DNA from: Paracoccus sp. DMF-8
GTDB taxonomy: Bacteria > Pseudomonadota > Alphaproteobacteria > Rhodobacterales > Rhodobacteraceae
DNA length: 64,000 nt
Reading direction: 5' to 3'
Assembly (NCBI RefSeq): GCF_029309835.1
Contig: NZ_JARJHL010000010.1
Span: forward strand, 372,001-436,000
Position numbers and translations under genes: made by a program. This document shows, piece by piece, positions 19,150 through 28,116 of the stretch (position 1 is its first letter; every line of letters starts with the position of its first letter). The notes below the pieces were generated by a model. It was not told where the DNA came from. It did not search any database and saw nothing but the letters and a program-made list of their open reading frames with translations.

Positions 19150-20060
19150 TGGATATCGCACTTGCAGGCATCGGCAAGATCGCCATCGACCAGCATGTCC
19201 CCGCGCTGGAGGCCAGCCCGGACTGGCGGCTGGCCGCGACGGTGTCGCGCGCGGGCCGTGTCGATGGGGTCGAGGGATTTCCGGCGATTGCGGACATGCT
19301 GTCCGCAAGACCGGAAATCGGGGCGGTTTCGCTGGCGCTGCCGCCGGTGCCACGCTTTGCCGCAGCCCAGGCTGTCCTGAACGCGGGCCGTCACCTGATG
19401 TTGGAAAAGCCGCCGGGGGCGACCCTAGCCGAGGTCCATGCCCTGGCCGATCTGGCGGCGACCCGGGGCGTCACGCTGTTCACCACCTGGCATTCGCGCG
19501 AGGCGGCGGCGGTTCAGGCGGCGCGGCGCTGGCTGGCGGGGCGGGTGGTGCGCAGCGGCCGCATCATCTGGCGCGAGGATGTGCGCAAATGGCATCCCGG
19601 TCAGGACTGGATTTTCGAGGCGGGCGGCATGGGCGTCTTTGACCCCGGCATCAATGCCCTGTCGATCCTGACCGGGATCCTGCCCATGCCCGTTCATTTG
19701 ACCGGGGCCGAACTGGACTTTCCCGAAAACCGTCAGGCGCCGATTGCCGCGCGGCTGCAATTTGCCCAAGCCATCACCGCCGATTTCGATTTCCGTCAGG
19801 AAGGCCCGCAGACCTGGGACATGGAATTCGACACTGACGGCGGCCATCTGGCGCTGCGCATGGGCGGCAATCTGCTGGAGATCGACGGCCAGCCTGCGGG
19901 CGGCGAAAACTCGATCATGGGTGAATATCCGGCGCTCTATGCGCGCATGGCCGAACTGGTCCGGCAAGGTGCATCCGATGTCGATCTGCGCCCGATGGTG
20001 CTGGTCGCCGACGCCTTTACCCTTGGCCGCCGTGCCATTGTCGAACCCTTTGAATTCTGA
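19149..20060 (+). CDS. Sugar 1-dehydrogenase, Gfo/Idh/MocA family (D-galactose/L-arabinose)
   Basis: A 303-residue NAD(P)-dependent oxidoreductase. N-terminal Rossmann start IALAGIGKIAIDQHVPAL, then MLEKPPGATLAEV with the family EKP motif (near residue 85), and the C-terminal substrate domain (GQDWIFEAGGMGVFDPGINA near 155-173). This is the pattern of the Gal80-like galactose/arabinose 1-dehydrogenases of rhizobia and Azospirillum. It oxidises the aldose to the lactone opened by the SMP-30 enzyme at 26288. ATG 19149 overlaps the dehydratase stop by one base. Confidence 0.85.
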   Translation: MDIALAGIGKIAIDQHVPALEASPDWRLAATVSRAGRVDGVEGFPAIADMLSARPEIGAVSLALPPVPRFAAAQAVLNAGRHLMLEKPPGATLAEVHALADLAATRGVTLFTTWHSREAAAVQAARRWLAGRVVRSGRIIWREDVRKWHPGQDWIFEAGGMGVFDPGINALSILTGILPMPVHLTGAELDFPENRQAPIAARLQFAQAITADFDFRQEGPQTWDMEFDTDGGHLALRMGGNLLEIDGQPAGGENSIMGEYPALYARMAELVRQGASDVDLRPMVLVADAFTLGRRAIVEPFEF

Positions 20061-20068
20061 GGATTGTG

Positions 20069-21589
20069 ATGACCTTCGTTCCCCATGGCAAGCATCTGGT
20101 CGCCGGCGAATGGCTGGACGCGGATGCGACATTCACCTCGGCCCCGGCGATGGGGACGGGGCAGGTGTTCAGCGCGGGCAATGCCGATCTGATCGACCGC
20201 GCCGCCCGTGCCGCCGAACAGGCGTTTGAAACCTATGGCTGGACCACGCGCGCAGGCCGTGCCGATTTTCTGGACGCCATCGCGGATGAAATCGAGGCTC
20301 GGGCCGAGGCGATCACCCAGATAGCGACGCAGGAAACCGGATTGCCCGAGGCCCGCATTCAGGGCGAACGCGGTCGCACCACGGGGCAATTGCGCCTGTT
20401 CGCGGCCCATATCCGGCAGGGTGACTATCTGGACCGCCGCCATGACGCCGCGCTGCCCGATCGCCAGCCCATGCCGCGCCCCGATCTGCGGCTGATCCAG
20501 CGTCCGGTCGGGCCGGTGGCGGTCTTTGGCGCCTCGAACTTTCCCCTGGCCTTTTCGGTGGCGGGCGGCGACACGGCATCGGCGCTGGCGGCGGGTTGTC
20601 CGGTCGTGGTCAAGGGCCACCCGGCCCATCCCGGCACCTCGGAAATCGTGGCCGAAGCCGTCCATGCCGCGATCACCCGTTGCGGCCTGCCTGCGGGCGT
20701 GTTCTCGATGATCCACGGTGACGGACATGAGGTCGGGGCGGCGCTGGTCCGGCATCCGCTGATCCGCGCGGTCGGTTTCACCGGCAGCACGGCGGGCGGC
20801 AAGGCGCTGTTCGACCTGTGCGCCGCGCGGCCCGAGCCGATCCCGTTTTTCGGTGAACTGGGCGCGGTCAACCCGTGCTTCGTCCTGCCCCATGCGCTGG
20901 CCGCGCGAGGCGATGCGCTGGCCAAAGGCTGGGCCGCCAGCCTGACCATGGGGGCGGGGCAGTTCTGCACCAATCCCGGCGTCGTGGTGCTGGCTGCGGG
21001 GGCGGCTGCCGAGGCTTTTGTCGCCGCCGCGCATCAGGCGCTGGCCGGGGTCGCGGCCCAGACCATGCTGACCGATGGCATCGCCGCAGCTTATGCGCAG
21101 GGCGCGCAGGCCATGGCGGATCAGGCGCAGGTGGTGCTGGCGGGCGGCGCGGAACACCGTCAGGCCAGCCCCATGCTGCTGCGCAGCACGGCGGCGGATT
21201 TCCTGTCGCGCCACGCCCTGCAGGCCGAGGTCTTTGGCCCGCTTGGTCTGGTGGTGACGGTCGATGGCGATGACGACATGCTGGCGCTGGCCCGCGCCAT
21301 GGAAGGCCAGTTGACCGCGACGCTGCACATGGACGGCGGCGACAGCGATCTGGCCCGGCGGCTGATGCCGGTGCTGGAACGCAAGGCCGGCCGCATTCTG
21401 GCCAATGGCTGGCCCACCGGGGTCGAGGTCTGCGATGCGATGGTGCATGGCGGCCCGTTCCCGGCCAGCACGAATTTCGGCGCGACTTCGGTCGGGACGA
21501 TGGCGATCCGGCGCTTTCTGCGCCCGGTCTGCTATCAGAACATCCCGACCGATCTGCTGCCGGATGATCTGACCGATGAGGGTCAGTGA
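20069..21589 (+). CDS. Alpha-ketoglutaric semialdehyde dehydrogenase
   Basis: A 506-residue aldehyde dehydrogenase oxidising 2,5-dioxopentanoate to alpha-ketoglutarate, the last step of the non-phosphorylating L-arabinose pathway. Motifs: PVGPVAVFGASNFPLAFS (near 150), catalytic Glu in FFGELGAVNP (near 268), and catalytic Cys in GAGQFCTNPG (near 302). The F-x-E-L-G-x-x-N-P and GQFCTNPG variants are those of the KGSADH group rather than general ALDHs. I use ATG 20069 (GAGGA upstream) rather than the overlapping GTG. Confidence 0.88.
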   Translation: MTFVPHGKHLVAGEWLDADATFTSAPAMGTGQVFSAGNADLIDRAARAAEQAFETYGWTTRAGRADFLDAIADEIEARAEAITQIATQETGLPEARIQGERGRTTGQLRLFAAHIRQGDYLDRRHDAALPDRQPMPRPDLRLIQRPVGPVAVFGASNFPLAFSVAGGDTASALAAGCPVVVKGHPAHPGTSEIVAEAVHAAITRCGLPAGVFSMIHGDGHEVGAALVRHPLIRAVGFTGSTAGGKALFDLCAARPEPIPFFGELGAVNPCFVLPHALAARGDALAKGWAASLTMGAGQFCTNPGVVVLAAGAAAEAFVAAAHQALAGVAAQTMLTDGIAAAYAQGAQAMADQAQVVLAGGAEHRQASPMLLRSTAADFLSRHALQAEVFGPLGLVVTVDGDDDMLALARAMEGQLTATLHMDGGDSDLARRLMPVLERKAGRILANGWPTGVEVCDAMVHGGPFPASTNFGATSVGTMAIRRFLRPVCYQNIPTDLLPDDLTDEGQ

Positions 21590-21643
21590 CCTGAAATCAC
21601 CGGGCCAGGGACCCGGCGGATGAACCAAGAGGGAGGACGACAT

Positions 21644-22600
21644 ATGAACATGAAAACACTGCTTTCGACGGCGGCGCTGGTCGCTTTGGGCGCAACTTCG
21701 GCGATGGCCGAAAAGGTCGTGGGCTTTTCGCAGATCGGTTCGGAATCGGGCTGGCGCGCGGCGGAAACCACGCTGACCCGCCAGCAGGCCGAGGAACGCG
21801 GCTATCAGTTGCAGTTCTCGGATGCGCAGCAGCGTCAGGAAAACCAGATCGCCGCGATCCGGTCCTTTGTCGCGCAGGGCGTCGATGCGATCCTGATCGC
21901 GCCGGTCGTGGCGACGGGTTGGGATTCCGTGCTGCAAGAGGCGAAAGAGGCGGAAATCCCGGTCGTCCTGCTGGACCGGATGGTGGACAGCGACCCGTCG
22001 CTGTATCTGACGGCGGTCGGCTCGAACCTTGTTCACGAAGGCGAGGTTGCGGGCAAATGGCTGGCCGAGACGGTCGGCGACAGGGATTGCCGCATCGTCG
22101 AATTGCAGGGCACCACGGGCTCATCCCCGGCCATCGACCGCAAGAAGGGCTTTGAGCAGGGCATCGCGGGCCATGACAACCTGCAGATCGTGCAAAGCCA
22201 GACCGGCGATTTCACCCGCAGCCTTGGCAAGGAGGTGATGGAAAGCTTCATTCAGGCCGAAAACGGCGGCAAGGATATCTGCGCGCTTTACGCCCATAAC
22301 GACGATATGGCGGTCGGCGCGATTCAGGCGATCAAGGAAGCCGGGCTGAAGCCGGGCACGGATATCCTGGTCGTCTCGATCGACGGGGTGCCCGATATCT
22401 TCAAGGCGATGGCCGATGGCGAGGCGAATGCCACGGTCGAGCTGACGCCGAACATGGCCGGCCCCGCCTTTGACGCGCTGGAAGCCTGGTGGGCCGATGG
22501 CAGCGAACCCGCCAAGTTCCTGCAGACCGAATCCAGGCTGTTCACGCAGTCCGACGATCCGGCCGGGCAGTATGAGGCGCGCAAGGGTCTGGGCTACTGA
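21644..22600 (+). CDS. ytfQ: Periplasmic galactose/galactofuranose-binding protein (YtfQ type)
   Basis: A 318-residue binding protein with a signal peptide (MNMKTLLSTAALVALGATSA, cleavage after AMA). YtfQ hallmarks: VVGFSQIGSESGWRAAETT at the mature N-terminus, FSDAQQRQENQIAAIRSF, VVLLDRMVDSD and VELQGTTGSSPAIDRKKGF. It is the solute receptor of a second complete importer in this operon. ATG 21644 has an excellent GGGAGG 8 bases upstream. The hairpin at 22611 follows. Confidence 0.92.
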   Translation: MNMKTLLSTAALVALGATSAMAEKVVGFSQIGSESGWRAAETTLTRQQAEERGYQLQFSDAQQRQENQIAAIRSFVAQGVDAILIAPVVATGWDSVLQEAKEAEIPVVLLDRMVDSDPSLYLTAVGSNLVHEGEVAGKWLAETVGDRDCRIVELQGTTGSSPAIDRKKGFEQGIAGHDNLQIVQSQTGDFTRSLGKEVMESFIQAENGGKDICALYAHNDDMAVGAIQAIKEAGLKPGTDILVVSIDGVPDIFKAMADGEANATVELTPNMAGPAFDALEAWWADGSEPAKFLQTESRLFTQSDDPAGQYEARKGLGY

Positions 22601-22610
22601 CAAATGACGC

Positions 22611-22640
22611 GGTCCGGGCGGCGTCGAAGTTGCCCGGACC
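22611..22640 (+). other. Intercistronic hairpin between ytfQ and ytfR
   Basis: The perfect 9-bp inverted repeat GGTCCGGGC/GCCCGGACC (loop 12 bases) is followed by GTCTTTCTT. It is placed exactly like the chvE-gguA hairpin and probably limits or stabilises expression to keep the binding protein in excess. Weak termination is also possible. Confidence 0.75.
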
Positions 22641-22669
22641 GTCTTTCTTCGCATGAGGATACCCGGACG

Positions 22670-24301
22670 ATGCTGCTGTCTATCCGGTCGCTGACCAAGG
22701 AATTTCCCGGCACCAAGGCGCTGGACAGCGTCGATTTCGACCTGCGCGCGGGCGAGATCCATGCCCTGCTTGGCGAAAACGGCGCGGGCAAATCGACGCT
22801 GATCAAATGCCTGACCGGCGCCTATCAGCGCGACGCGGGCACCGTCACGCTGGAGGGCCGCGAGATCGCGCCGCGTTCCACCGTCGAGGCGCAGGATCTG
22901 GGCATCGGCACCGTCTATCAAGAGGTCAACCTGCTGCCCAATCTGACCGTGGCGCAGAACCTGCTGTTCGGCCATGAACCGCGCCGCATGGGCCTGATCG
23001 ACAGCCGCGCCATGCGTCTGCGCGCCCGTGCGATGCTGGCCGAATACGGGCTGGATCTGAACGTCGACCGCGATCTGGCGACCTGTTCCGTCGCGATCCA
23101 GCAGATCATCGCGATTGCCCGCGCCGTGTCGCTGTCGGGCAAGGTGCTGATCCTGGACGAACCCACCGCCAGCCTTGACGCGCGCGAGATCGAAATGGTC
23201 TTTGGCGTCGTCCGCAACCTGCGTGACCGGGGCCTGGGGATCGTTTTCGTGTCGCATTTTCTGGATCAGGTCTTTGATCTGACCGACCGCCTGACGGTCC
23301 TGCGCAATGGCCGCCATATCGTCACCGAAGAAACCGCGACGCTGGACCGGGTGCGTCTGATCGAACATATGCTGGGCCGGTCCTTGCAGGACGAGGTGCT
23401 GCATTCGCGCCCGCCCGACCGTGGCCCGCGCCCCGAACTGCTGCGCTTTACCGGCTTTGGCCGCAAGGGCCGGATCGAGCCCTTCGATCTGGACATCGGT
23501 GCCGGTGAGGTCGTGGGTCTGGCCGGTCTGCTGGGATCGGGCCGCACCGAAAGCGCCGAGGCGATATTCGGCCTGCAACCCGCCCAGACGGGCGAGGCGC
23601 GCGACAGATCCGGGGTGCTGGACCTGTCATCCCCGCGCAAGGCGATCGCGGCGGGTTTCGGCTTCGCCCCCGAGGATCGCAAGACCGATGGCATCGTCGC
23701 CGATCTGTCGATCCGCGAGAATATCATTCTGGCCCTGCAGGCCCGCCGGGGCTGGGCCCGGCCCATTGCCCGCGCCGAACAGGCCCGCATTGCGGTTGAC
23801 TATATCAGGCGGCTGGATATCCGCACCTCCGGCCCGGAAAAGCGCATTGGCGAATTGTCCGGCGGCAACCAGCAAAAGGTCGTGCTGGCGCGCTGGCTGG
23901 CGATGAACCCGCGTTTCCTGATTCTGGACGAACCGACGCGCGGCATCGACGTCGGCGCCCATGCCGAAATCCTGCACCTGATCCATCAACTGGTCGAACA
24001 GGGCATGTCCCTGCTGGTCATTTCATCGGAACTGGACGAGCTGATGGCCGTGTCGAACCGCATCATCGTGTTGCGCGACCGCCGCCATATCGCCGCGCTT
24101 GCCGGGGATGAGGTGTCGGGGCCGACGATCATGCGCGCCATCGCGGGGGTCGATGCGCCCGTCGAAAAGGGGGCTGTCGAAAAGGGGTGCGTCGAGGATG
24201 CGCCTGTCGAAGCGGCACCTGTCGGAACTGCGCCGGTTGAAGATGCGCCCGTCAAGGATATGCCCGTCGAAGATGTGCCTGTCGAAAAGGGGGGCGAATG
24301 A
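22670..24301 (+). CDS. ytfR: Sugar ABC transporter ATP-binding protein (YtfR type) with repetitive C-terminal tail
   Basis: A 543-residue tandem ATPase. N-half: Walker [10 protein letters not shown] (near 36), VAIQQIIAIARAVSL and [13 protein letters not shown]-half: [35 protein letters not shown] and [13 protein letters not shown]. After the expected end, near IMRAIAGVD, come nine consecutive pentapeptides related to APVED/APVEK and then GGE. This acidic Val/Pro-rich tail is encoded by a 15-bp tandem array and is not part of the ATPase fold. ATG 22670 is chosen over the longer frame; the stop overlaps ytfT by ATGA. Confidence 0.9.
   Translation: MLLSIRSLTKEFPGTKALDSVDFDLRAGEIHALLGENGAGKSTLIKCLTGAYQRDAGTVTLEGREIAPRSTVEAQDLGIGTVYQEVNLLPNLTVAQNLLFGHEPRRMGLIDSRAMRLRARAMLAEYGLDLNVDRDLATCSVAIQQIIAIARAVSLSGKVLILDEPTASLDAREIEMVFGVVRNLRDRGLGIVFVSHFLDQVFDLTDRLTVLRNGRHIVTEETATLDRVRLIEHMLGRSLQDEVLHSRPPDRGPRPELLRFTGFGRKGRIEPFDLDIGAGEVVGLAGLLGSGRTESAEAIFGLQPAQTGEARDRSGVLDLSSPRKAIAAGFGFAPEDRKTDGIVADLSIRENIILALQARRGWARPIARAEQARIAVDYIRRLDIRTSGPEKRIGELSGGNQQKVVLARWLAMNPRFLILDEPTRGIDVGAHAEILHLIHQLVEQGMSLLVISSELDELMAVSNRIIVLRDRRHIAALAGDEVSGPTIMRAIAGVDAPVEKGAVEKGCVEDAPVEAAPVGTAPVEDAPVKDMPVEDVPVEKGGE
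24155..24289 (+). repeat. 15-bp coding tandem repeat, nine units, in ytfR
   Basis: Nine in-frame 15-bp units encode the pentapeptides APVEK, GAVEK, GCVED, APVEA, APVGT, APVED, APVKD, MPVED and VPVEK. The core is GCGCCTGTCGAAGAT-like. Unit length is a multiple of three, so copy-number change would alter the tail length without breaking the frame. Confidence 0.88.
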
Positions 24302-25320
24302 TGCCGCAGGTTCTGACGCGCCTTGCGCCGCAACTGATCGCGCTGGTTGTGCTGATGGGGCTGGTGACGCTGTTCTATCCGGGCTTTCTGTCGATTTCCT
24401 ATAGCGACGGGCGGCTGGTCGGGCCGATGATCGACGTGCTGAAACGCAGCGCGCCGGTGGCGCTGCTGGCCATCGGCATGACGCTGGTCATCGCCACGCG
24501 CGGCATCGACCTGTCGGTCGGCGCAATCGTGGCGATCTGCGGGGCGGTCGCGGCCTATATGATCGCCTCGGGCTACGGGCTGCCGCTGGCGCTGGCGCTG
24601 GCACTGGTCGCGGGGCTGGCTGCGGGGCTGTGGAACGGGGTGCTGGTCGCGGTGATCGGCGTCCAGCCCTTTGTCGCGACGCTGATCCTGATGACCATGG
24701 GGCGCGGCATCGCGCAACTGATCACCGAAGGGCGGATCCTGACCTTTACCGATCCGGCCTTTGCCTTTATCGGCTCGGGCACGGCGCTTGGCCTGCCGGT
24801 GCCGGTCTGGATCTGGCTGGGGGCAGCCGTGCTGGCCGTGGCCCTGCTGCGCCGCACCGCGCTAGGGATGCTGATCGAGGCGGTGGGAATCAACCGCAAG
24901 GCCTCGGCCGTTGCGGGCGTCAACGCGACCGTGCTGCTGGTCGCGGTCTATATGGCGATGGGGCTGTGCGCGGCGCTGGCCGGGCTGATCATCACCGCCG
25001 ACATCCGCGGCGCCGACGCCAACAACGCGGGCCTGTGGCTGGAGCTTGACGCGATCCTGGCCGTGGTCATCGGCGGCAATTCCCTGCTGGGCGGGCGGTT
25101 TTCCATCGCGGCCGCGGTCATCGGGGCGCTGATCATCCAGACCATCACCATCGGCATCCGGCTGGCAGGTTTTCCGTCCGAATACAATCTGGTCATCAAG
25201 GCGGTTCTGGTTCTTGTCATCCTTGTCCTGCAATCGCCGCGCATCGCCAGCGAATACGCATTCTGGCGGCAGGAAGCCCGCCGCAAGCGCGAGGCGCAGT
25301 TGAAAGGAGCCGGGCGATGA
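24298..25320 (+). CDS. ytfT: Sugar ABC transporter permease (YtfT type)
   Basis: A 340-residue CUT2 permease with about nine hydrophobic helices. Motifs: GMTLVIATRGIDLSVGAIVA near residue 65, INRKASAVAGVN (EAA-like loop) near 200, and ELDAILAVVIGGNSLLGGRF near 250. The start ATGATG at 24298 overlaps the ytfR stop. It forms a heteromeric channel with the YjfF-type protein at 25317. The short charged cytoplasmic tail ARRKREAQLKGAGR follows the last helix. Confidence 0.92.
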   Translation: MMPQVLTRLAPQLIALVVLMGLVTLFYPGFLSISYSDGRLVGPMIDVLKRSAPVALLAIGMTLVIATRGIDLSVGAIVAICGAVAAYMIASGYGLPLALALALVAGLAAGLWNGVLVAVIGVQPFVATLILMTMGRGIAQLITEGRILTFTDPAFAFIGSGTALGLPVPVWIWLGAAVLAVALLRRTALGMLIEAVGINRKASAVAGVNATVLLVAVYMAMGLCAALAGLIITADIRGADANNAGLWLELDAILAVVIGGNSLLGGRFSIAAAVIGALIIQTITIGIRLAGFPSEYNLVIKAVLVLVILVLQSPRIASEYAFWRQEARRKREAQLKGAGR

Positions 25321-26291
25321 ACACGCGCACCCTGCCGCTTTACGTCACCATCGCGATCTTTCTGGTCGGCTATCTGATCTGCTGGCTGCAATATCCGAAT
25401 ATCCTGTCGACGCGGGTCGTCGGGAACCTGCTGACCGACAATGCCTATCTGGGGATCGTCGCGGTGGGCATGACGCTGGTGATCCTGTCGGGCGGCATCG
25501 ACCTGTCGGTCGGATCGGTCATCGCCTTTTCCGGTGTCTTCATCGCGGTGATGCTGCGCGACAGCGGGCTGCATCCGCTGCTGGTCTTTGCCCTGCTGCT
25601 GGCGCTGACCACGGCATTCGGCGCGGCGATGGGCTGGCTGGTCTACTGGCTGGCGATGCCCGCCTTCATCGTGACGCTTGCGGGGATGTTTCTGGCGCGC
25701 GGCGCGGCCTATCTGCTGTCGGTGGACAGCGTGCCGATCCAGCATGATTTCTACAGGATGCTGCAGGGCGCCTATTGGCTGATGCCGGGGCGCGGGCGGC
25801 TGACCCTGATCGGCGTGCTGATGCTGGCCGTTGTCGCCGCCGGCATCGTGATCGCGCACAAGACCCGTTTCGGCACCAGCGTCTTTGCCCTTGGCGGGGG
25901 CGAGGCGACGGCGCGGCTGATGGGCGTACGACAGGGCCGCACGACAGTGCTGGTCTATGCCTTTTCGGGGCTGACGGCGGGTCTGTCGGGGATCGTCTTT
26001 TCGATCTATACCGGCTCGGGCTATTCGCTTGGCACGGTCGGGACCGAACTGACCGCCATCGCCTGCGTGGTGATCGGGGGGACGTTGCTCAGCGGGGGCG
26101 CGGGCTATATGTTCGGCACGCTGGTCGGCGTCCTGACCATGGGGCTGATCCAGACCTATATCGTCTTTGACGGCAGCCTGTCGTCATGGTGGACGAAAAT
26201 CGTCATCGGCATCCTGATCCTGGCCTTTATCCTGCTGCAAAAGGGGCTGGTCCGGCTGTCGCAGGCGCGTCTCAATGCAGGTGAGCCATGA
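25317..26291 (+). CDS. yjfF: Sugar ABC transporter permease (YjfF type)
   Basis: A 324-residue CUT2 permease, partner of YtfT. Motifs: GMTLVILSGGIDLSVGSVIAF near 50, ALGGGEATARLMGV near 190, and GTELTAIACVVIGGTLLSGGAG near 240. The ATG overlaps the ytfT stop (ATGA) and its own stop overlaps the lactonase start in the same way, so translation is tightly coupled. The E. coli YtfQRT-YjfF system takes up galactofuranose; the substrate here is inferred from that homology. Confidence 0.92.
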   Translation: MNTRTLPLYVTIAIFLVGYLICWLQYPNILSTRVVGNLLTDNAYLGIVAVGMTLVILSGGIDLSVGSVIAFSGVFIAVMLRDSGLHPLLVFALLLALTTAFGAAMGWLVYWLAMPAFIVTLAGMFLARGAAYLLSVDSVPIQHDFYRMLQGAYWLMPGRGRLTLIGVLMLAVVAAGIVIAHKTRFGTSVFALGGGEATARLMGVRQGRTTVLVYAFSGLTAGLSGIVFSIYTGSGYSLGTVGTELTAIACVVIGGTLLSGGAGYMFGTLVGVLTMGLIQTYIVFDGSLSSWWTKIVIGILILAFILLQKGLVRLSQARLNAGEP

Positions 26292-27124
26292 GCGAGATCT
26301 TCGACACCCGTATCTGCGAACTGGGCGAGGGCGCGCTGTGGCACCCCGAACGCGGGCATTTCCTGTGGTTCGACATTCTGGGCCGGCGCCTGCTGGCCGA
26401 AGGCGGGGGCGAATGGCATTTCGACCGCATGGCTTCGGCTGCGGGCTGGATCGACCGCGACCGTTTGCTGATCGCCACGGAAACCGGGCTTGCGGTGCTG
26501 GATCTGGACAGCGGCGCGCTGGACCCGCTGGCCGATGTCGAGGCGGACCGGCCGGAAACCCGTTCCAACGACGGGCGCGCGGATCGTCAGGGCGGGTTCT
26601 GGTTCGGCACGATGGGCAAGCAGGCGCAGGACGGGGCAGGGGCGATCTATCGCTATTATCGCGGTCAGGTGACGCGGCTGTTCAACGGCATCTCGATCCC
26701 CAATGCGATCTGTTTCAGCCCCGACGGGCGGCTGGCGCATTTCGCCGATACCGCGCAGGGGATTGTCTGGGCGCAGGCGCTGGATGCGCAGGGCTGGCCC
26801 ACGGGCCCGCGCCGCGTCTTTCTGGATCTGCGGGCCGAGGGGCTGAGCCCCGATGGCGCCGTGATCGACGCCGAAGGCGGTTTCTGGTGCGCGAAATGGG
26901 GCGAGGGCGCGGTGATGCGCTACGCCCCGGACGGCCGGCGCAGCCATGTCCTGACGGTGGGCGGGCGCCATGCCTCTTGCCCGGCCTTTGGCGGGGCGGC
27001 GATGGATGTGATGCTGGTCACCACCGCGCGCGAAGGGATCGCGGCGCCCGATGCCGCGCAGGGCCTGCCCTATCTGCTCAACCCCGGCTTTCGCGGATTG
27101 CCGGAACCAAGGGTGATTTTGTGA
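26288..27124 (+). CDS. SMP-30/gluconolactonase family sugar lactonase
   Basis: A 278-residue six-bladed beta-propeller lactonase. Family features: GEGALWHPE with the metal-binding Glu (near 13), ETRSNDGRADRQGGFWFGTMG with the metal Asn (near 95-115), ISIPNAICFSPDGRLAHFADT near 136, and LSPDGAVIDAEGGFWCAKWGEG near 190. It opens the lactone made by the sugar dehydrogenase at 19149, giving L-arabonate or D-galactonate. Start and stop overlap both neighbours. Confidence 0.9.
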   Translation: MSEIFDTRICELGEGALWHPERGHFLWFDILGRRLLAEGGGEWHFDRMASAAGWIDRDRLLIATETGLAVLDLDSGALDPLADVEADRPETRSNDGRADRQGGFWFGTMGKQAQDGAGAIYRYYRGQVTRLFNGISIPNAICFSPDGRLAHFADTAQGIVWAQALDAQGWPTGPRRVFLDLRAEGLSPDGAVIDAEGGFWCAKWGEGAVMRYAPDGRRSHVLTVGGRHASCPAFGGAAMDVMLVTTAREGIAAPDAAQGLPYLLNPGFRGLPEPRVIL

Positions 27125-28116
27125 GTGTTCGGATTTCCCAACCCGACAGGCTGCCCGATGGCCGCGAGGTGCAGGCGATCACCCTGCAGGGCGCCCGGCT
27201 GACGGCGCGCGTCCTGACCCTTGGCGCCATCGTTCAGGACCTGCGGCTCAACGGGGTCGCCCATCCGCTGGTTCTGGGGTTTGACCGGGTGGCCCCCTAT
27301 CTGTCGGCGCCGGGGCGCTATGTCGGGGCGCTGGTCGGGCGCTACGCCAACCGCATCGGCGGTGCGCGCTTTGATCTGGACGGGCGGCGCCATGACGTCA
27401 CGCCGAACGAAGGCGCGAATCTGCTGCATGGCGGCCCGGACGGCATCGACCTGCATCTGTGGACCATCGGCGAACTGGCCCTCGATCAGGTCGAACTGTT
27501 CCTGAGCCTGCCCGACGGTCACATGGGCTTTCCCGGCAAGCTGGATATCCGCGCGGTGATTTCGGTCACGGATGACGCGCTTGGCTTTGACCTGAGCGCG
27601 CGAACCGATGCGCCGACCCTGTGCAATCTGGCCCATCACGGCTATTTCACGCTGGATGATGCGGGCGATATCCGGCGGCATCGGCTGATGATCCATGCCG
27701 GGCGTTACCTGCCCGTCGATGCTGCACTGATCCCGACGGGCAGGATCGCCCCGGTCGCGGGCACGGGCTTTGATTTCCGCGCCATGCGCCCGATCGGCGA
27801 TCATCCCTATGATCATAATTTCTGCCTGTCCGATATGCGCGCCGCCCTGCGCCCCGTCGCCCGGCTGCAAGGCCAAAGCGGTCTGTCGATGACCGTCGAA
27901 ACGACCGAACCCGGCCTGCAGCTTTACGACGGGCGTCATTTCGACGGCATATCGGGGCTGGAGGGGCGGCGCTATGGCCCCCATGCCGGGGTCGCGCTGG
28001 AAACCCAGAACTGGCCGGATGCCCCGAACCGGCCCGGCTTTCCGGATGCCGTGCTGCGCCCCGGCGACGACTGGCGCGCCATCACCCGCTATTGTTTCGC
28101 GCAGGCCGCGACATGA
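27121..28116 (+). CDS. galM: Aldose 1-epimerase (galactose mutarotase)
   Basis: A 331-residue mutarotase interconverting alpha and beta anomers so that the dehydrogenase gets its preferred form. Signatures: GRYANRIGGARFDLDG (near 75), NEGANLLHGGPDG with the conserved His (near 100), the catalytic His region CNLAHHGYFTLD (near 170), and VALETQNWPDAPNRPGFPD with the catalytic Glu (near 295). The start is GTG 27121, overlapping the lactonase stop as GTGA; a longer upstream frame exists but runs antisense to sense in the lactonase. Confidence 0.9.
   Translation: MSVRISQPDRLPDGREVQAITLQGARLTARVLTLGAIVQDLRLNGVAHPLVLGFDRVAPYLSAPGRYVGALVGRYANRIGGARFDLDGRRHDVTPNEGANLLHGGPDGIDLHLWTIGELALDQVELFLSLPDGHMGFPGKLDIRAVISVTDDALGFDLSARTDAPTLCNLAHHGYFTLDDAGDIRRHRLMIHAGRYLPVDAALIPTGRIAPVAGTGFDFRAMRPIGDHPYDHNFCLSDMRAALRPVARLQGQSGLSMTVETTEPGLQLYDGRHFDGISGLEGRRYGPHAGVALETQNWPDAPNRPGFPDAVLRPGDDWRAITRYCFAQAAT

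Noticed and set aside
16342..19353. A ~1000-codon open frame on the minus strand opposite the dehydratase
   Set aside because: It is antisense to three well-supported genes and has His/Arg/Gln-rich shadow composition.
24155..24289. Separate gene or mobile repeat at the ytfR 3' end
   Set aside because: The units are in frame with ytfR up to its stop, which overlaps ytfT, so they are a coding tail.
26275..27120. Long plus-strand frame fused ahead of the mutarotase
   Set aside because: It overlaps the whole lactonase gene in another frame and has shadow composition; GTG 27121 with GTGA overlap is a better start.
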